Shown here piece after piece: positions 47,570-56,630 of a stretch of 64,000 nt of DNA. The stretch is from Oxalobacteraceae bacterium OTU3CINTB1. Lineage in GTDB: Bacteria; Pseudomonadota; Gammaproteobacteria; Burkholderiales; Burkholderiaceae_D. Within the stretch, counting starts at the first letter, position 1. Every line of letters begins with the position of its first letter. The DNA is taken from NCBI GenBank assembly GCA_024123955.1, contig CP099652.1:930001-994000 (forward strand), written 5' to 3'. The notes beneath the pieces were generated by a model, which made no database searches, was not told the origin of the DNA, and saw only the letters and a list, made by a program, of their open reading frames with translations. The translations under genes were made by a program, and so were the position numbers.

Positions 47570-48661
47570 ATGAGTCTCCAATGCGGCATCGTCGGCCTGC
47601 CCAACGTCGGCAAGTCCACCCTCTTCAACGCCCTGACCAAGGCCGGCATCCCGGCTGAGAACTATCCGTTCTGCACCATCGAGCCGAACGTCGGCGTGGT
47701 CGAAGTGCCGGATCCGCGCATGGCCGCGCTGGCCGAAATCGTCAAACCGGAACGCATGGTCAACGCCATCGTCGAATTCGTCGACATCGCCGGCCTGGTG
47801 GCCGGCGCGTCGCAGGGCGAAGGCCTGGGCAACCAGTTCCTGTCGCACATCCGCGAGACCGACGCCATCGTCAACGTCGTGCGCTGCTTCGAGGACGACA
47901 ACGTGATCCACGTGTCGGGCAAGGTCAGCCCGCTCGACGACATCGAAGTCATCCAGACCGAGCTGGCGCTGGCCGACCTGGGCACCGTGGAAAAAGCCAT
48001 CCACCGCGAAAACAAGAAAGCCCGCTCCGGCGACAAGGACGCGGCCAAGCTGCTGGCCATCATGGAGCGCATCGTGCCGCACCTGAACGAAGCCAAGCCG
48101 GTGCGCGCCATGGGCCTGGACGCCGACGAGATGGCCCTGATCAAGCCGCTGTGCCTGATCACCGCCAAGCCGGCCATGTACGTCGCCAACGTCTCCGACA
48201 CCGGCTTCACCAACAACCCGCTGCTCGACCAGCTGACCGCCTACGCCGCCACCCAGAACGCGCCGATCGTCGCCATCTGCGCCTCGATCGAAGCCGAGAT
48301 CGCCGACCTGGACGATGCCGACAAGACCGAATTCCTGAACGACATGGGCATGGAAGAGCCGGGCCTTGACCGCCTGATCCGCGCCGCCTACAACCTGCTG
48401 GGCCTGCAGACCTACTTCACGGCCGGCGTTAAGGAAGTGCGCGCCTGGACCATCCACATCGGCGACACCGCGCCGCAGGCTGCCGGCGTCATCCACACCG
48501 ACTTCGAACGCGGCTTCATCCGCGCGCAAACCATCGCCTACGACGACTACATCCAGTACAAGGGCGAGGGCGGCGCCAAGGAGGCGGGCAAGATGCGCGC
48601 CGAGGGCAAGGAATACGTGGTCAAGGATGGCGACGTGCTGAACTTCCTGTTCAACGTTTAA
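47570..48661 (+). CDS. ychF: Redox-regulated ATPase YchF (OLA1 family)
   Basis: Obg-family P-loop protein that prefers ATP, binds ribosomes and modulates stress responses. The N-terminal G domain has [14 protein letters not shown] (7-20) and [17 protein letters not shown]; a coiled-coil insert follows, and the TGS domain ends the protein ([21 protein letters not shown] to [10 protein letters not shown]). Length, 363 aa, is standard. An intrinsic terminator follows. Confidence 0.97.
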   Translation: MSLQCGIVGLPNVGKSTLFNALTKAGIPAENYPFCTIEPNVGVVEVPDPRMAALAEIVKPERMVNAIVEFVDIAGLVAGASQGEGLGNQFLSHIRETDAIVNVVRCFEDDNVIHVSGKVSPLDDIEVIQTELALADLGTVEKAIHRENKKARSGDKDAAKLLAIMERIVPHLNEAKPVRAMGLDADEMALIKPLCLITAKPAMYVANVSDTGFTNNPLLDQLTAYAATQNAPIVAICASIEAEIADLDDADKTEFLNDMGMEEPGLDRLIRAAYNLLGLQTYFTAGVKEVRAWTIHIGDTAPQAAGVIHTDFERGFIRAQTIAYDDYIQYKGEGGAKEAGKMRAEGKEYVVKDGDVLNFLFNV

Positions 48662-48683
48662 ACGGCAGCGATGCCCTCCGAAA

Positions 48684-48707
48684 ACCGCGAAATTCGCGGT
48701 TTTTTTT
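48684..48707 (+). terminator. Intrinsic terminator after ychF
   Basis: ACCGCG / CGCGGT stem with a 5-nt loop followed by a run of seven T, 20 nt after the ychF stop. Confidence 0.88.
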
Positions 48708-48732
48708 CGAGTGCGCTTGCTGCTGACCTGAT

Positions 48733-48796
48733 TCTCCTGAAACAGCTTGCGGGACGATGGGAAGCCCGCCAGAATGATGTGGACTCAATCAGGAGA
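48733..48796 (+). promoter_or_regulatory. Inverted repeat that can mask the antitoxin ribosome site
   Basis: TCTCCTGA (48733-48740) is complementary to TCAGGAGA (48789-48796), which contains the Shine-Dalgarno of the antitoxin gene. A nested stem GCGGG (48749-48753) / CCCGC (48765-48769) lies inside. Folding would block translation of the toxin-antitoxin mRNA. Confidence 0.5.
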
Positions 48797-48801
48797 TACA
48801 C

Positions 48802-49068
48802 ATGAAAACGGCCACTTTTGCATCGTTGCGCTTGGATGCTGAATTGCGGCAAGCCGCAGAAGAAAGCTTGGAAAAAGGAGAAACGCTATCGAGTTTTGTC
48901 GAGCAGTCGGTACGAGACAGCGTTAGCCGACGTCAGCGGCAGAAAGAGTTTCTCGCGCGCGGGCTGGCGTCTCGCGATGAGTCGTCCCTGACTGGCGTAT
49001 ATATTGATTCGAATGCGGTCCTTGACCGGTTAGAATCGATGCTTGACAAAGCAAAGGCTGGGAAGTGA
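48802..49068 (+). CDS. Antitoxin of a ParE-type system (YlcI/YnfO-like, ribbon-helix-helix)
   Basis: Small DNA-binding antitoxin of 88 aa. The N-terminus (TFASLRLDAELRQAAEESLE, then GETLSSFVEQSVRDSV) matches short RHH proteins that bind their own promoter. The C-terminal half is charged and would wrap the toxin. AGGAGA precedes ATG 48802. Its stop overlaps the toxin start by 4 nt (GTGA), the usual coupling. GC content is lower than in neighbours, consistent with mobility. Confidence 0.85.
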   Translation: MKTATFASLRLDAELRQAAEESLEKGETLSSFVEQSVRDSVSRRQRQKEFLARGLASRDESSLTGVYIDSNAVLDRLESMLDKAKAGK

Positions 49069-49373
49069 CTTTCACAGTTCGCTTTACGCCGCAGGCGGAG
49101 AGCGATTTGGTTCGCTTGTATGAGTATATTCTCGAGCGTGATCAGACCGACTGGTCACTGGGTGAGCGGGCCTTGCAAGCTATTAGAAATGCCATTCAAA
49201 GCCTTGAGCGTTCGCCTTTTAGTTACCGCAAAGCCACGGTTGATAACCCCTTCCTGCGCGAGCTTGTCATCCCATTCGGCTCCGCCGGATACGTCGCATT
49301 GTTCGAAATAGACAACGCGCAGACGGTCACAGTGCTCGCGGTGCGGCACCAGCGCGAAGACGACTTCTTTTGA
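49065..49373 (+). CDS. RelE/ParE-family toxin
   Basis: 102-aa toxin of the RelE/ParE superfamily, beginning with GTG 49065 inside the antitoxin stop. The ParE pattern is clear: VRFTPQAESDLVRLYEYILE at the N-terminus, a central helix pair, LRELVIPFGSAGYVALFEI, and the ending VTVLAVRHQREDDFF. ParE members usually poison DNA gyrase; RelE members cut mRNA. The sequence looks closer to ParE, but target is not provable from it. Confidence 0.88.
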   Translation: MTFTVRFTPQAESDLVRLYEYILERDQTDWSLGERALQAIRNAIQSLERSPFSYRKATVDNPFLRELVIPFGSAGYVALFEIDNAQTVTVLAVRHQREDDFF

Positions 49374-49495
49374 CCGCCACTGCGGCCCACACGGCCATTC
49401 GCCGTGCGCAAGCAGTTGTTGGGTATAATCGTCGGATTGCCTGCGTCCGCTTTTCACGCCCGCCTCATTCCTTCACTAGAAAAAAATTACTCTTC

Positions 49496-51136
49496 ATGGC
49501 TTCTTCCAACGATAACGTCAGCATGGCGCTGTTCTGCGATTTTGAAAACGTGGCGCTCGGTGTGCGCGACGCCAATTACGACAAGTTCGACATCAAGCCG
49601 GTGCTGGAGCGTTTGCTGCTCAAGGGCAGCATCGTGGTCAAGAAGGCGTATTGCGACTGGGACCGCTACAAGGCGTTCAAGGCGCCGATGCACGAGGCCA
49701 ACTTCGAGCTGATCGAGATCCCGCACGTGCGCCAGTCCGGCAAGAACTCGGCCGACATCCGCATGGTCGTCGACGCGCTCGACTTGTGCTACACCAAGTC
49801 GCATGTCGACACTTTTGTCATCATCTCGGGCGATTCCGATTTTTCGCCGCTGGTGTCGAAGCTGCGCGAGAACGCCAAGAAGGTGATCGGCGTCGGCGTC
49901 AAGCAGTCGACCTCGGACCTGCTGGTGGCCAACTGCGACGAATTCATTTTCTACGACGACCTGGTGCGCGAGAGCCGCCGCGCCAAGCGCGACGCCGGCG
50001 AGGCCAGCAAGCCGGCCGTCAAGCGCTCGCCGGAAGAGGAGCGCGGCCGACGCGAAGAGATGGACAAGCGCCGCAACCAGGCCGTGGAAATCGCCGTCAA
50101 CACCTTCGAGGCGCTGGTGCTCGAACGCGGCGACAGCGGCAAGATCTGGGCCTCCGTGCTGAAGGAGGCGATCAAGCGCCGCAAGCCGGACTTCAGCGAA
50201 TCCTATTATGGTTTCCGCACCTTCGGCAACCTGATCGAGGAATGCAAGGCGCGCGGCCTGCTCGAATTCGGCCGCGATGAAAAATCCGGCGCCTATGTGT
50301 ACCGCAGCAGCGGCTCGTCCAACGGCGCGCTGCAGGGCGCCGGCGAGACGCAGGCGTCCGACAATGTCGGCGCCGAGGCGCAGGAAGGCGGCAAGCAGGA
50401 GTCGCGCCGCAGCCGTGGCCGTGGCCGCACCGCCGCTGAACGCTTCGCCGAACGCCAGGCCGAGCGCCTGGCGCAACAGGCGCACGCGCACCCGGACGCC
50501 GACGATCGCAACACTGATGATGCCGACGCGGACGACAGTGCGCCGGTGGTGGAGGCCTATGCCGCGTGGCAGAGCGCGCCGGAAGCAGCCTCCGACCAGT
50601 CCGACCAGTCCGACAACGAGACGAAAGCGCAGCGTTCGGCCCAGCCGGAATCTGACCGCAATCGCGGCCGTGGACGCGGCAATCGCGGCGGCCGCAAGCA
50701 GAACGATCGCCATGGCGGCGAAGGCGCTGTCGCCGCCGCCGAGGCGCCGGTCGTGACCGAAATGACGGAGATGGCGGTCGATCAGCCGGTCCAGCCGCCG
50801 GTTGCCGAAGCCTACGCTGACGCGGTCCAGGACGCGCCAGCCGAAGCGGTCGCGCCGGCGAAAAAGAAAAGCGGCGCCAAGCCGCCCGCCCGCAAGGTCA
50901 AGGCCGCGGCCAAACCGCAAGCGGAAGAGGGCAAGCCGGCCAAGGGCGCCAAAGGCGGCAAGGGTCGCAATGCCGCAACGGCGGGCGCCGCCGAGCCGGC
51001 CGCGATCGCCGTGGAGCCGGCCGCGCCGGTGGTGGTCGAGGCTGAAGCGACGCAAGCCGCGCCGGCCAAGCCCGCCAAGCCAAGGGCACCGCGCAAGCCA
51101 CGCGCCCCGAAGGCCGCCGCCGAGTCCGGCGAGTAA
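49496..51136 (+). CDS. NYN-domain putative RNase with LOTUS/OST-HTH domain and disordered tail
   Basis: 546-aa protein. Residues 1-160 are a NYN (PIN-like) nuclease domain with acidic residues in LFCDFENVALG, SADIRMVVDALD and VIISGDSDFSPLV. Residues about 197-275 form a LOTUS/OST-HTH RNA-binding domain (IWASVLKEAIKRRKPDFSES and YGFRTFGNLIEECKARGLL). The remaining 270 residues are low-complexity: Arg/Gly patches (RSRGRGRT, RNRGRGRGNRGG) and an Ala/Pro/Lys-rich end. This layout suggests RNA binding and cleavage with a scaffold tail, somewhat like RNase E. Start ATG 49496 matches the conserved NYN N-terminus. Target RNA unknown. Confidence 0.82.
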   Translation: MASSNDNVSMALFCDFENVALGVRDANYDKFDIKPVLERLLLKGSIVVKKAYCDWDRYKAFKAPMHEANFELIEIPHVRQSGKNSADIRMVVDALDLCYTKSHVDTFVIISGDSDFSPLVSKLRENAKKVIGVGVKQSTSDLLVANCDEFIFYDDLVRESRRAKRDAGEASKPAVKRSPEEERGRREEMDKRRNQAVEIAVNTFEALVLERGDSGKIWASVLKEAIKRRKPDFSESYYGFRTFGNLIEECKARGLLEFGRDEKSGAYVYRSSGSSNGALQGAGETQASDNVGAEAQEGGKQESRRSRGRGRTAAERFAERQAERLAQQAHAHPDADDRNTDDADADDSAPVVEAYAAWQSAPEAASDQSDQSDNETKAQRSAQPESDRNRGRGRGNRGGRKQNDRHGGEGAVAAAEAPVVTEMTEMAVDQPVQPPVAEAYADAVQDAPAEAVAPAKKKSGAKPPARKVKAAAKPQAEEGKPAKGAKGGKGRNAATAGAAEPAAIAVEPAAPVVVEAEATQAAPAKPAKPRAPRKPRAPKAAAESGE

Positions 51137-51180
51137 TCTGCGAGTAATCGGCAAGGCCCGGCAAGGGCGGCTATGGATCG

Positions 51181-51186
51181 TATAAT
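51181..51186 (+). promoter_or_regulatory. Candidate -10 box of the MOSC gene
   Basis: A perfect TATAAT lies 61 nt before the MOSC start, in the gap after the NYN gene. No good -35 is visible. Confidence 0.4.
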
Positions 51187-51246
51187 GACAATGTTACGAT
51201 CTTATTAACCGGTGCGGCGGACGCCGCCCATAAAGGTAGCCGCCTC

Positions 51247-52098
51247 ATGCCCATCCTTTCCGCACTCACGCTGTATCCGATCAAATCCTGCGCCGGCGTG
51301 GCGTTGCAGGACGCCACGCTGACCACGGCGGGGCTGATGACCGAGAAGATCTACGACCGCGAATGGATGGTCGTCGACGAGGACTCCGTGGTCATGACGC
51401 AGCGCGAACATCCCCGCATGGCGCTCATCACTCCCACGCTGAAAGCCAACACGCTCGAGTTGCGCGCGCCCGGCATGCTGCGCCTGGAGATTCCGCTCGG
51501 CCTGCCCGACCCCGATTTGGCGCCGACCCTGTCCACGCAAATCTGGGACCACACCATCCTGGCCTACGACTGCGACGACCTGACCGCCGAATGGTTCACC
51601 AAGGCCATCGGCGTGCCGTGCCGCCTGGCGCGCTTCCACGCCAACGCCACCCGCGCCGTCAGCGAGACCTGGACCAAGGGCGTGCCGGCCACCACCTTGT
51701 TTTCGGACGGCTATCCGATCCTGGTGGTGGGCGAGTCGTCTTTGGACGACCTCAACGACAAGCTGCGTGCCGCCGGCCGCGCGGCGATCCCGATGAACCG
51801 TTTCCGGCCCAACCTCGTCATCGGCGGCATCGAGGCCTTCGAGGAGGACTACGCCGAGTCGTTCCAGATGGGCGACGCGCTGCTCAAACCGGTCAAACCG
51901 TGCCCGCGCTGCCCGATGCCGTCGATCGACCAGGCCACCGGCGTGTTCGGCCCCAACCCGCTCGACCTGATGCAAGGCTACCGCGCCAAGCCCGAACTCG
52001 ACGGCGCCGTCTGCTTCGGCATGAACAGCATCCTGATCACCGGCGACGGCCAACGCGTGCGCGTTGGTCAGGAAATCGTCGTTACACTGGCGTTTTAA
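51247..52098 (+). CDS. MOSC-domain molybdenum-cofactor protein (YcbX-like)
   Basis: 283-aa protein with the MOSC N-terminal beta-barrel (about 3-115, LTLYPIKSCAGVALQDATL) and MOSC domain (about 130-280). The conserved Cys in KPCPRCPMPSIDQATG is the expected cofactor-sulfur region, and NRFRPNLVI is a family motif. Relatives such as YcbX and mARC reduce N-hydroxylated compounds with a Moco cofactor. Unlike E. coli YcbX it lacks a C-terminal ferredoxin domain, so it needs a separate electron donor. Confidence 0.9.
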   Translation: MPILSALTLYPIKSCAGVALQDATLTTAGLMTEKIYDREWMVVDEDSVVMTQREHPRMALITPTLKANTLELRAPGMLRLEIPLGLPDPDLAPTLSTQIWDHTILAYDCDDLTAEWFTKAIGVPCRLARFHANATRAVSETWTKGVPATTLFSDGYPILVVGESSLDDLNDKLRAAGRAAIPMNRFRPNLVIGGIEAFEEDYAESFQMGDALLKPVKPCPRCPMPSIDQATGVFGPNPLDLMQGYRAKPELDGAVCFGMNSILITGDGQRVRVGQEIVVTLAF

Positions 52099-52187
52099 TG
52101 CACTTGGGCCGTCCAGGGCATTCCCAAGCGGCGCAACTTGGCGTAATGTTGCAATGACATGAAACCGGGTGAACAGTAAGGGCAATT

Positions 52188-53360
52188 ATGACGCAAACCG
52201 CCACTGGCAAAGTAACGACGCCGACCGACCACGCAACGCGCGCGAACGATCTGGCGGCCGAAAACCAGGCTCTGCGGGCACGCATGGCGTATCTGCTGGA
52301 ACAGGCCGAACGCAACCACTCGATCATGACGCGCCACCAGGCGTTCGACCTGAACATCGTCGGCGCCCCTAATTTCCCCGAGCTGGTCGGCACCATCTTC
52401 CGCGTGCTGCCGGTGATCTCCGAGCTCGACAGCGTGACCCTGACCCTGGTCGACGAGGGCGCCGACATCCGCGAGGTCATGCTCAAGCTCGATGTGGTGT
52501 TCGCCGATTTTCCCGACCTGATCTTCGTCGAGGAGCTCGATGGCCTCGGCTTCGACCTGGGCCAGCGCGGCCCGGGCGCGGCGCCACCCAAGCCGCTGTT
52601 GGGCATGTACGACGCGCAGCGCCACGCGCTGCCGTTCCCCAACGCGCCGGCCGGGCTGCAAAGCGTGGCGCTGGTGCCGCTGCTGCGCAACAAACGGGTC
52701 ATCGGCAGCCTCAACCTTGGCAGCCGCGATCCGACCCGCTTCACGCCCAGCCTGGGCACCGACTTCATCGAGCATATGGCGTCGATCATCGCCATCTGCC
52801 TGGAAAACGTCATCAGTAACGAGATGCTCAAGTACATCGGCCTGACCGACTCGCTGACCGGCGTCTACAACCGCCGCTACATCGACCGCCGGCTGCTCGA
52901 GGAGATCGCCCGCGCGCGGCGCCAGTCGTATCCGATCTCGTTCATGTACATCGACATCGACCACTTCAAGCGCGTCAACGACACCGTCGGCCACGGCGGC
53001 GGCGACGAGGTGCTGCGCGAGGTGGCCACCCGCATCAAGAACGAGCTGCGCGCCTCGGACGCGCTGGCCCGCTTCGGCGGCGAGGAGTTCGTCGTGCTGC
53101 TGATCGACGCCAATCTGGAAAGCGCCGCCTTCGTCGCCGAACGCATCCGCTCGAGCGTGGCCGGCACGATGATCGCGCTGTCGCCGGAACTGCAACTGTC
53201 GGTGACGGTGTCGATCGGCGTGGCCTGCCTCAACCCCGGCGACACCGAGGGCGACCCGGTCACCGTGGCGCGCGACTGGGTGGCCCGGGCCGACACCCTG
53301 CTGTACGCTGCCAAAGACGCCGGGCGCAACCGCGTGGTCAGCGTGCCGCCGGCGGCGTGA
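52188..53360 (+). CDS. Diguanylate cyclase with DUF484/GAF-type sensor
   Basis: Makes cyclic di-GMP from two GTP. The 390-aa soluble protein begins with a coiled region (about 20-45), then a GAF domain of the DUF484 type (about 50-210), and a GGDEF domain (about 215-385). The active site is GGEEF in ARFGGEEFVVLL; the inhibitory I-site RxxD (RASD) lies five residues before it, so product inhibition is likely. No membrane segment is seen. It is 89 nt after the MOSC gene, with no obvious functional link. Confidence 0.93.
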   Translation: MTQTATGKVTTPTDHATRANDLAAENQALRARMAYLLEQAERNHSIMTRHQAFDLNIVGAPNFPELVGTIFRVLPVISELDSVTLTLVDEGADIREVMLKLDVVFADFPDLIFVEELDGLGFDLGQRGPGAAPPKPLLGMYDAQRHALPFPNAPAGLQSVALVPLLRNKRVIGSLNLGSRDPTRFTPSLGTDFIEHMASIIAICLENVISNEMLKYIGLTDSLTGVYNRRYIDRRLLEEIARARRQSYPISFMYIDIDHFKRVNDTVGHGGGDEVLREVATRIKNELRASDALARFGGEEFVVLLIDANLESAAFVAERIRSSVAGTMIALSPELQLSVTVSIGVACLNPGDTEGDPVTVARDWVARADTLLYAAKDAGRNRVVSVPPAA

Positions 53361-53393
53361 GCGATCGCTTCAGACTGTGCTCCGTGTTGTTCC

Positions 53394-53491
53394 ACGTAGG
53401 GCGGATTAGGCGGCACGCCGTAATCCGCCAATGCACGCGCCGTCGAAACGCACGCATTGGCGGATTACGCTGCGCTAATCCGCCCTACGTG
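53394..53491. repeat. Dispersed palindromic repeat, large inverted pair
   Basis: A 98-nt element. The left unit ACGTAGGGCGGATTAGGCGG runs on to TAATCCGCCAATG; the right unit GCATTGGCGGATTACGC runs on to TAATCCGCCCTACGT. The whole can fold as one long hairpin between the convergent diguanylate cyclase and Kef genes. Related copies are at 19229 and 36977. Confidence 0.9.
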
Positions 53492-53520
53492 TCTCCGGGG
53501 TGTTTTTGACGGCGGTGGCG

Positions 53521-55503
53521 CTAGCGCAGCAACCGGCTTTCCGCCCGCGCGACGGCGTCGGCCACGCCGCGCACCACCACCACATCGCCCGCCTCCAGCA
53601 CCGTGTCCGGCCCCGCGTCGAGCTGGGCCTTGCCGCGCCGGATGGTGGTCACCTCGGCGCCCGAGCCGGCGACGTCGAGCTCGCCGAGCGCGCGGCCGAC
53701 GGCGGTGGCGCCGCCGTCCAGCGTGACCGAGTGTAGCCGCTCCAGGTCGGCGTCCTCGCCGGCGTCGCTGACGCCGCGGAAGTAGCCGCGCAGCGACGCG
53801 TAGCGTTCCTCGCGCGCGGCCTGCACCCGGTGCACCACGCGCCGCAGCGGCACGCCCAGCATCACCAGCGCGTGCGAGGCCAGCATCAGGCTACCCTCCA
53901 TCAATTCCGGCACCACCTCGGCCGCGCCGGCCGCCTTGAGCCGGTCGAGGTCGGTGTCGTCGTGCGCGCGCACGATCACCGGCAACGTCGGCGCCAGCTC
54001 GTGCACCAGGTGCAGCACCTTGAGCGCCGACGGCGTGCTGGCGTAGGTGATCACCACCGCGCTGGCGCGGTAGATGCCGGCCGCGATCAGGCTCTCGCGC
54101 CGCGCGGCGTCGCCGTACGACACTTGCCGTCCGGCCGCCTGCGCCTCCTGCACCCGCTCGGGGTCGAGGTCGAGGGCGTGGTATTCGATGTTTTCCTCGC
54201 TCAGCAGGGTCGCCAGGCTCTGGCCGCTGCGTCCGAAGCCGGCCACGATCACGTGCTTGCTGGTGGACATGGTGCGGCTGGCGATCTTGGTCAGCGCCAG
54301 GGATTGCATCATCCACTCGTTGCTCGACACCTTCATGACGATCTGGTCCGATTTGGCGATGATCAACGGCGCCACCAGCATCGACAGCACCATCGACGCC
54401 AGCACCACCTGGATGATGAACGGGTCCATCAGCTTGCTGCCGCCGGCCAGGTTGAGCAGCACGAAGCCGAACTCGCCGGCCTGCGCCAGCGCCAGGCCGG
54501 TGCGGATCGAGACGCCGTCCGACGAGCCGAACAGCTTGGCCAGGCCGGCGATCAGCGCGAACTTGAGCAGCACCGGGCCGCCCAGCAACACCAGCACCAG
54601 CCACCAGTTCTCCAGCACCAGGCGCACGTTCAACAGCATGCCGATCGTGATGAAGAACAGCCCCAGCAGCACGTCGCGGAAGGGCTTGATGTCCTCCTCC
54701 ACCTGGTGGCGGTATTCGGTCTCGGAAATGAGCATGCCGGCCACGAAGGCGCCCAGCGCGAGCGACAGCCCGGCGCGCTCGGTGATCCAGGCCGCGCCCA
54801 GCGTGATCAAGAGCAGGTTGAGCATGAACAGCTCCTGCGAGCGGCGCTTGACGACGATGGTGAACCAGCCGCGCATGAGCCGGTGGCCGACGAACAACAG
54901 CAGCGCCAGCACGATGACCGCCTTGACGCCGGCCCAGGCCAGGGTCTCGACCAGCGCGTCGGGGCGCTGGCCCAGCGACGGGATCAGGATCAGCAGCGGC
55001 ACCACGGCCAGATCCTGGAACAGCAGGATGCCGATGATCTTGCGGCCGTGTTCGCTTTCGAGCTCAAGCCGCTCGGTCAGCATCTTGACCACGATGGCGG
55101 TCGACGACATCGCCAGCGCGCCACCGAGCGCGAACGAGGCTTGCCAGCTGATTTGGAGGGAGGGGGGCAATTGGGTGGCGATGGTCCAGCCGAACAGCAT
55201 GGTGGCGCCGATGGTGCACACCACCTGCGCCATGCCGAGCCCGAAAACGATGCCGCGCATGGCCATCAGCTTGGGCAGCGAGAACTCGAGGCCGATGGAG
55301 AACATCAGGAACACCACGCCGAACTCGGCCAGTCCGTGGGTGGCTTCGCTTTGCTCGGCCCAGCCCAGCGCGTGGGGGCCGATCAGGATGCCGACGGCCA
55401 GGTAGCCGAGCATCGGCGGCAGGTGCATCATGCGGAAAGCGACCACGCCCAATACGGCGCTGCCGAGCAGTATCAGGGTCAATTCCAGGGGTGAAAACGT
55501 CAT
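53521..55503 (-). CDS. Kef-type CPA2 cation:proton antiporter with RCK domains
   Basis: Potassium/proton antiporter-like protein of 660 aa. ATG 55503 starts directly in the first TM helix (TLILLGSAVLGVVAF). About 12-13 helices form the Na/H-exchanger domain (1-385). A TrkA-N (RCK-N) nucleotide-binding domain follows (about 413-530, VIVAGFGRSGQSLATLL with GxGxxG), then a TrkA-C domain (about 570-655). This matches KefB/KefC/YbaL; YbaL is the closest by layout as far as can be judged. It is divergent from kdsD. Confidence 0.9.
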   Translation of the reverse strand: MTFSPLELTLILLGSAVLGVVAFRMMHLPPMLGYLAVGILIGPHALGWAEQSEATHGLAEFGVVFLMFSIGLEFSLPKLMAMRGIVFGLGMAQVVCTIGATMLFGWTIATQLPPSLQISWQASFALGGALAMSSTAIVVKMLTERLELESEHGRKIIGILLFQDLAVVPLLILIPSLGQRPDALVETLAWAGVKAVIVLALLLFVGHRLMRGWFTIVVKRRSQELFMLNLLLITLGAAWITERAGLSLALGAFVAGMLISETEYRHQVEEDIKPFRDVLLGLFFITIGMLLNVRLVLENWWLVLVLLGGPVLLKFALIAGLAKLFGSSDGVSIRTGLALAQAGEFGFVLLNLAGGSKLMDPFIIQVVLASMVLSMLVAPLIIAKSDQIVMKVSSNEWMMQSLALTKIASRTMSTSKHVIVAGFGRSGQSLATLLSEENIEYHALDLDPERVQEAQAAGRQVSYGDAARRESLIAAGIYRASAVVITYASTPSALKVLHLVHELAPTLPVIVRAHDDTDLDRLKAAGAAEVVPELMEGSLMLASHALVMLGVPLRRVVHRVQAAREERYASLRGYFRGVSDAGEDADLERLHSVTLDGGATAVGRALGELDVAGSGAEVTTIRRGKAQLDAGPDTVLEAGDVVVVRGVADAVARAESRLLR

Positions 55504-55596
55504 TTCAACATAGCCGGTAAAATAATATTTAGTTGTTTGTCGCCAAGGCCCGGCGTTATGTTTTGACTGGCAAGTTTTTTGCTTTCTCAATTCGGC

Positions 55597-55602
55597 TATA
55601 CT
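55597..55602 (+). promoter_or_regulatory. Candidate -10 box upstream of kdsD
   Basis: TATACT lies 5 nt before ATG 55608 and 29 nt before ATG 55632. If this promoter is used, transcription would begin at about 55609, making ATG 55632 the more likely start. No good -35 is seen. Confidence 0.35.
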
Positions 55603-55607
55603 TGGGT

Positions 55608-56630
55608 ATGAGTGTAACCCATGAAAAAACAATGCTGAAAGCTTTTGACGCAAAAACGGCCGGGCACGCGTTGCGGTTGGCAAGTGAAACGTTGCAAAAC
55701 GAGGCCGACGCCATCGCCGCGCTCAACGCCCGCCTGGGCGACGACGACAGCGTCGTGCGGGCCATCGAGTTGTTGCTGAACTGCAAGGGCAGGGTGGTGG
55801 TGTCGGGCATCGGCAAGTCCGGCCACATCGCGCGCAAGATCGCCGCGACCCTGGCCTCGACCGGCACGCCGGCGCTGTTCGTGCATCCTGCCGAGGCGGC
55901 CCACGGCGACCTCGGCATGGTCACCGCCGACGACGCCTTCATCGCCATTTCGTATTCCGGCGAGAGCGCCGAACTGATGACCATCCTGCCGGTGGTGAAA
56001 CGCATGGGCAGCAAGGTCATCGCAATGACCGGCAAGCCCGGCTCGAGCCTGGCCGGGATCGCCGACGTCCACCTGAACGTGGCCGTGGACAAGGAAGCCT
56101 GCCCGATGAACCTGGCGCCGACGACGTCGACCACGGTAACGCTGGCGCTGGGCGACGCGCTGGCCGTCGCGCTGCTGGACCTGCGCGGCTTCCGCGAAGA
56201 AGATTTCGCGCGCTCCCATCCGGGCGGCGCGCTGGGCCGGCGCCTGTTGACGCACGTGCGCGACGTCATGCGCAGCGGCGACGACGTGCCGAAGGTCGGC
56301 GCCGACGTCAAACTGACCGACGCGCTGCTGGAAATTACGCAAAAAGGCATGGGCATGACCGCCATCGTCGACGCCGACGGCAAGCCGGTCGGCGTGTTCA
56401 CCGACGGCGACCTGCGCCGCATGATCGAGAAGGTCCAGGACTTCACCAAGGTGGTGATCCGCGACGTGATGCACCCGAATCCGCGCAGCATCTCGCCGGA
56501 AAAACTGGCGGTCGATGCCGTGGCCGTGATGGAGCAGTACCGCATCAACCAGATGCTGGTGACCGACGCCGATGGCAAGCTGGTCGGCGCGCTGCACATC
56601 CACGACCTGACCCGAGCAAAGGTGATTTGA
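55608..56630 (+). CDS. kdsD: D-arabinose-5-phosphate isomerase (KdsD/KpsF)
   Basis: Interconverts ribulose 5-phosphate and arabinose 5-phosphate, the first step towards Kdo in LPS. The SIS domain (about 40-190) has VVVSGIGKSGHIARKIAATLASTG-type motifs and ISYSGESAELM; two CBS domains follow (about 215-335). From ATG 55608 it has 340 aa; ATG 55632 would give 332 aa, nearer the usual 325-330, and neither has a strong ribosome site. Its stop overlaps kdsC. It begins the Kdo/LPS-transport run. Confidence 0.95.
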   Translation: MSVTHEKTMLKAFDAKTAGHALRLASETLQNEADAIAALNARLGDDDSVVRAIELLLNCKGRVVVSGIGKSGHIARKIAATLASTGTPALFVHPAEAAHGDLGMVTADDAFIAISYSGESAELMTILPVVKRMGSKVIAMTGKPGSSLAGIADVHLNVAVDKEACPMNLAPTTSTTVTLALGDALAVALLDLRGFREEDFARSHPGGALGRRLLTHVRDVMRSGDDVPKVGADVKLTDALLEITQKGMGMTAIVDADGKPVGVFTDGDLRRMIEKVQDFTKVVIRDVMHPNPRSISPEKLAVDAVAVMEQYRINQMLVTDADGKLVGALHIHDLTRAKVI

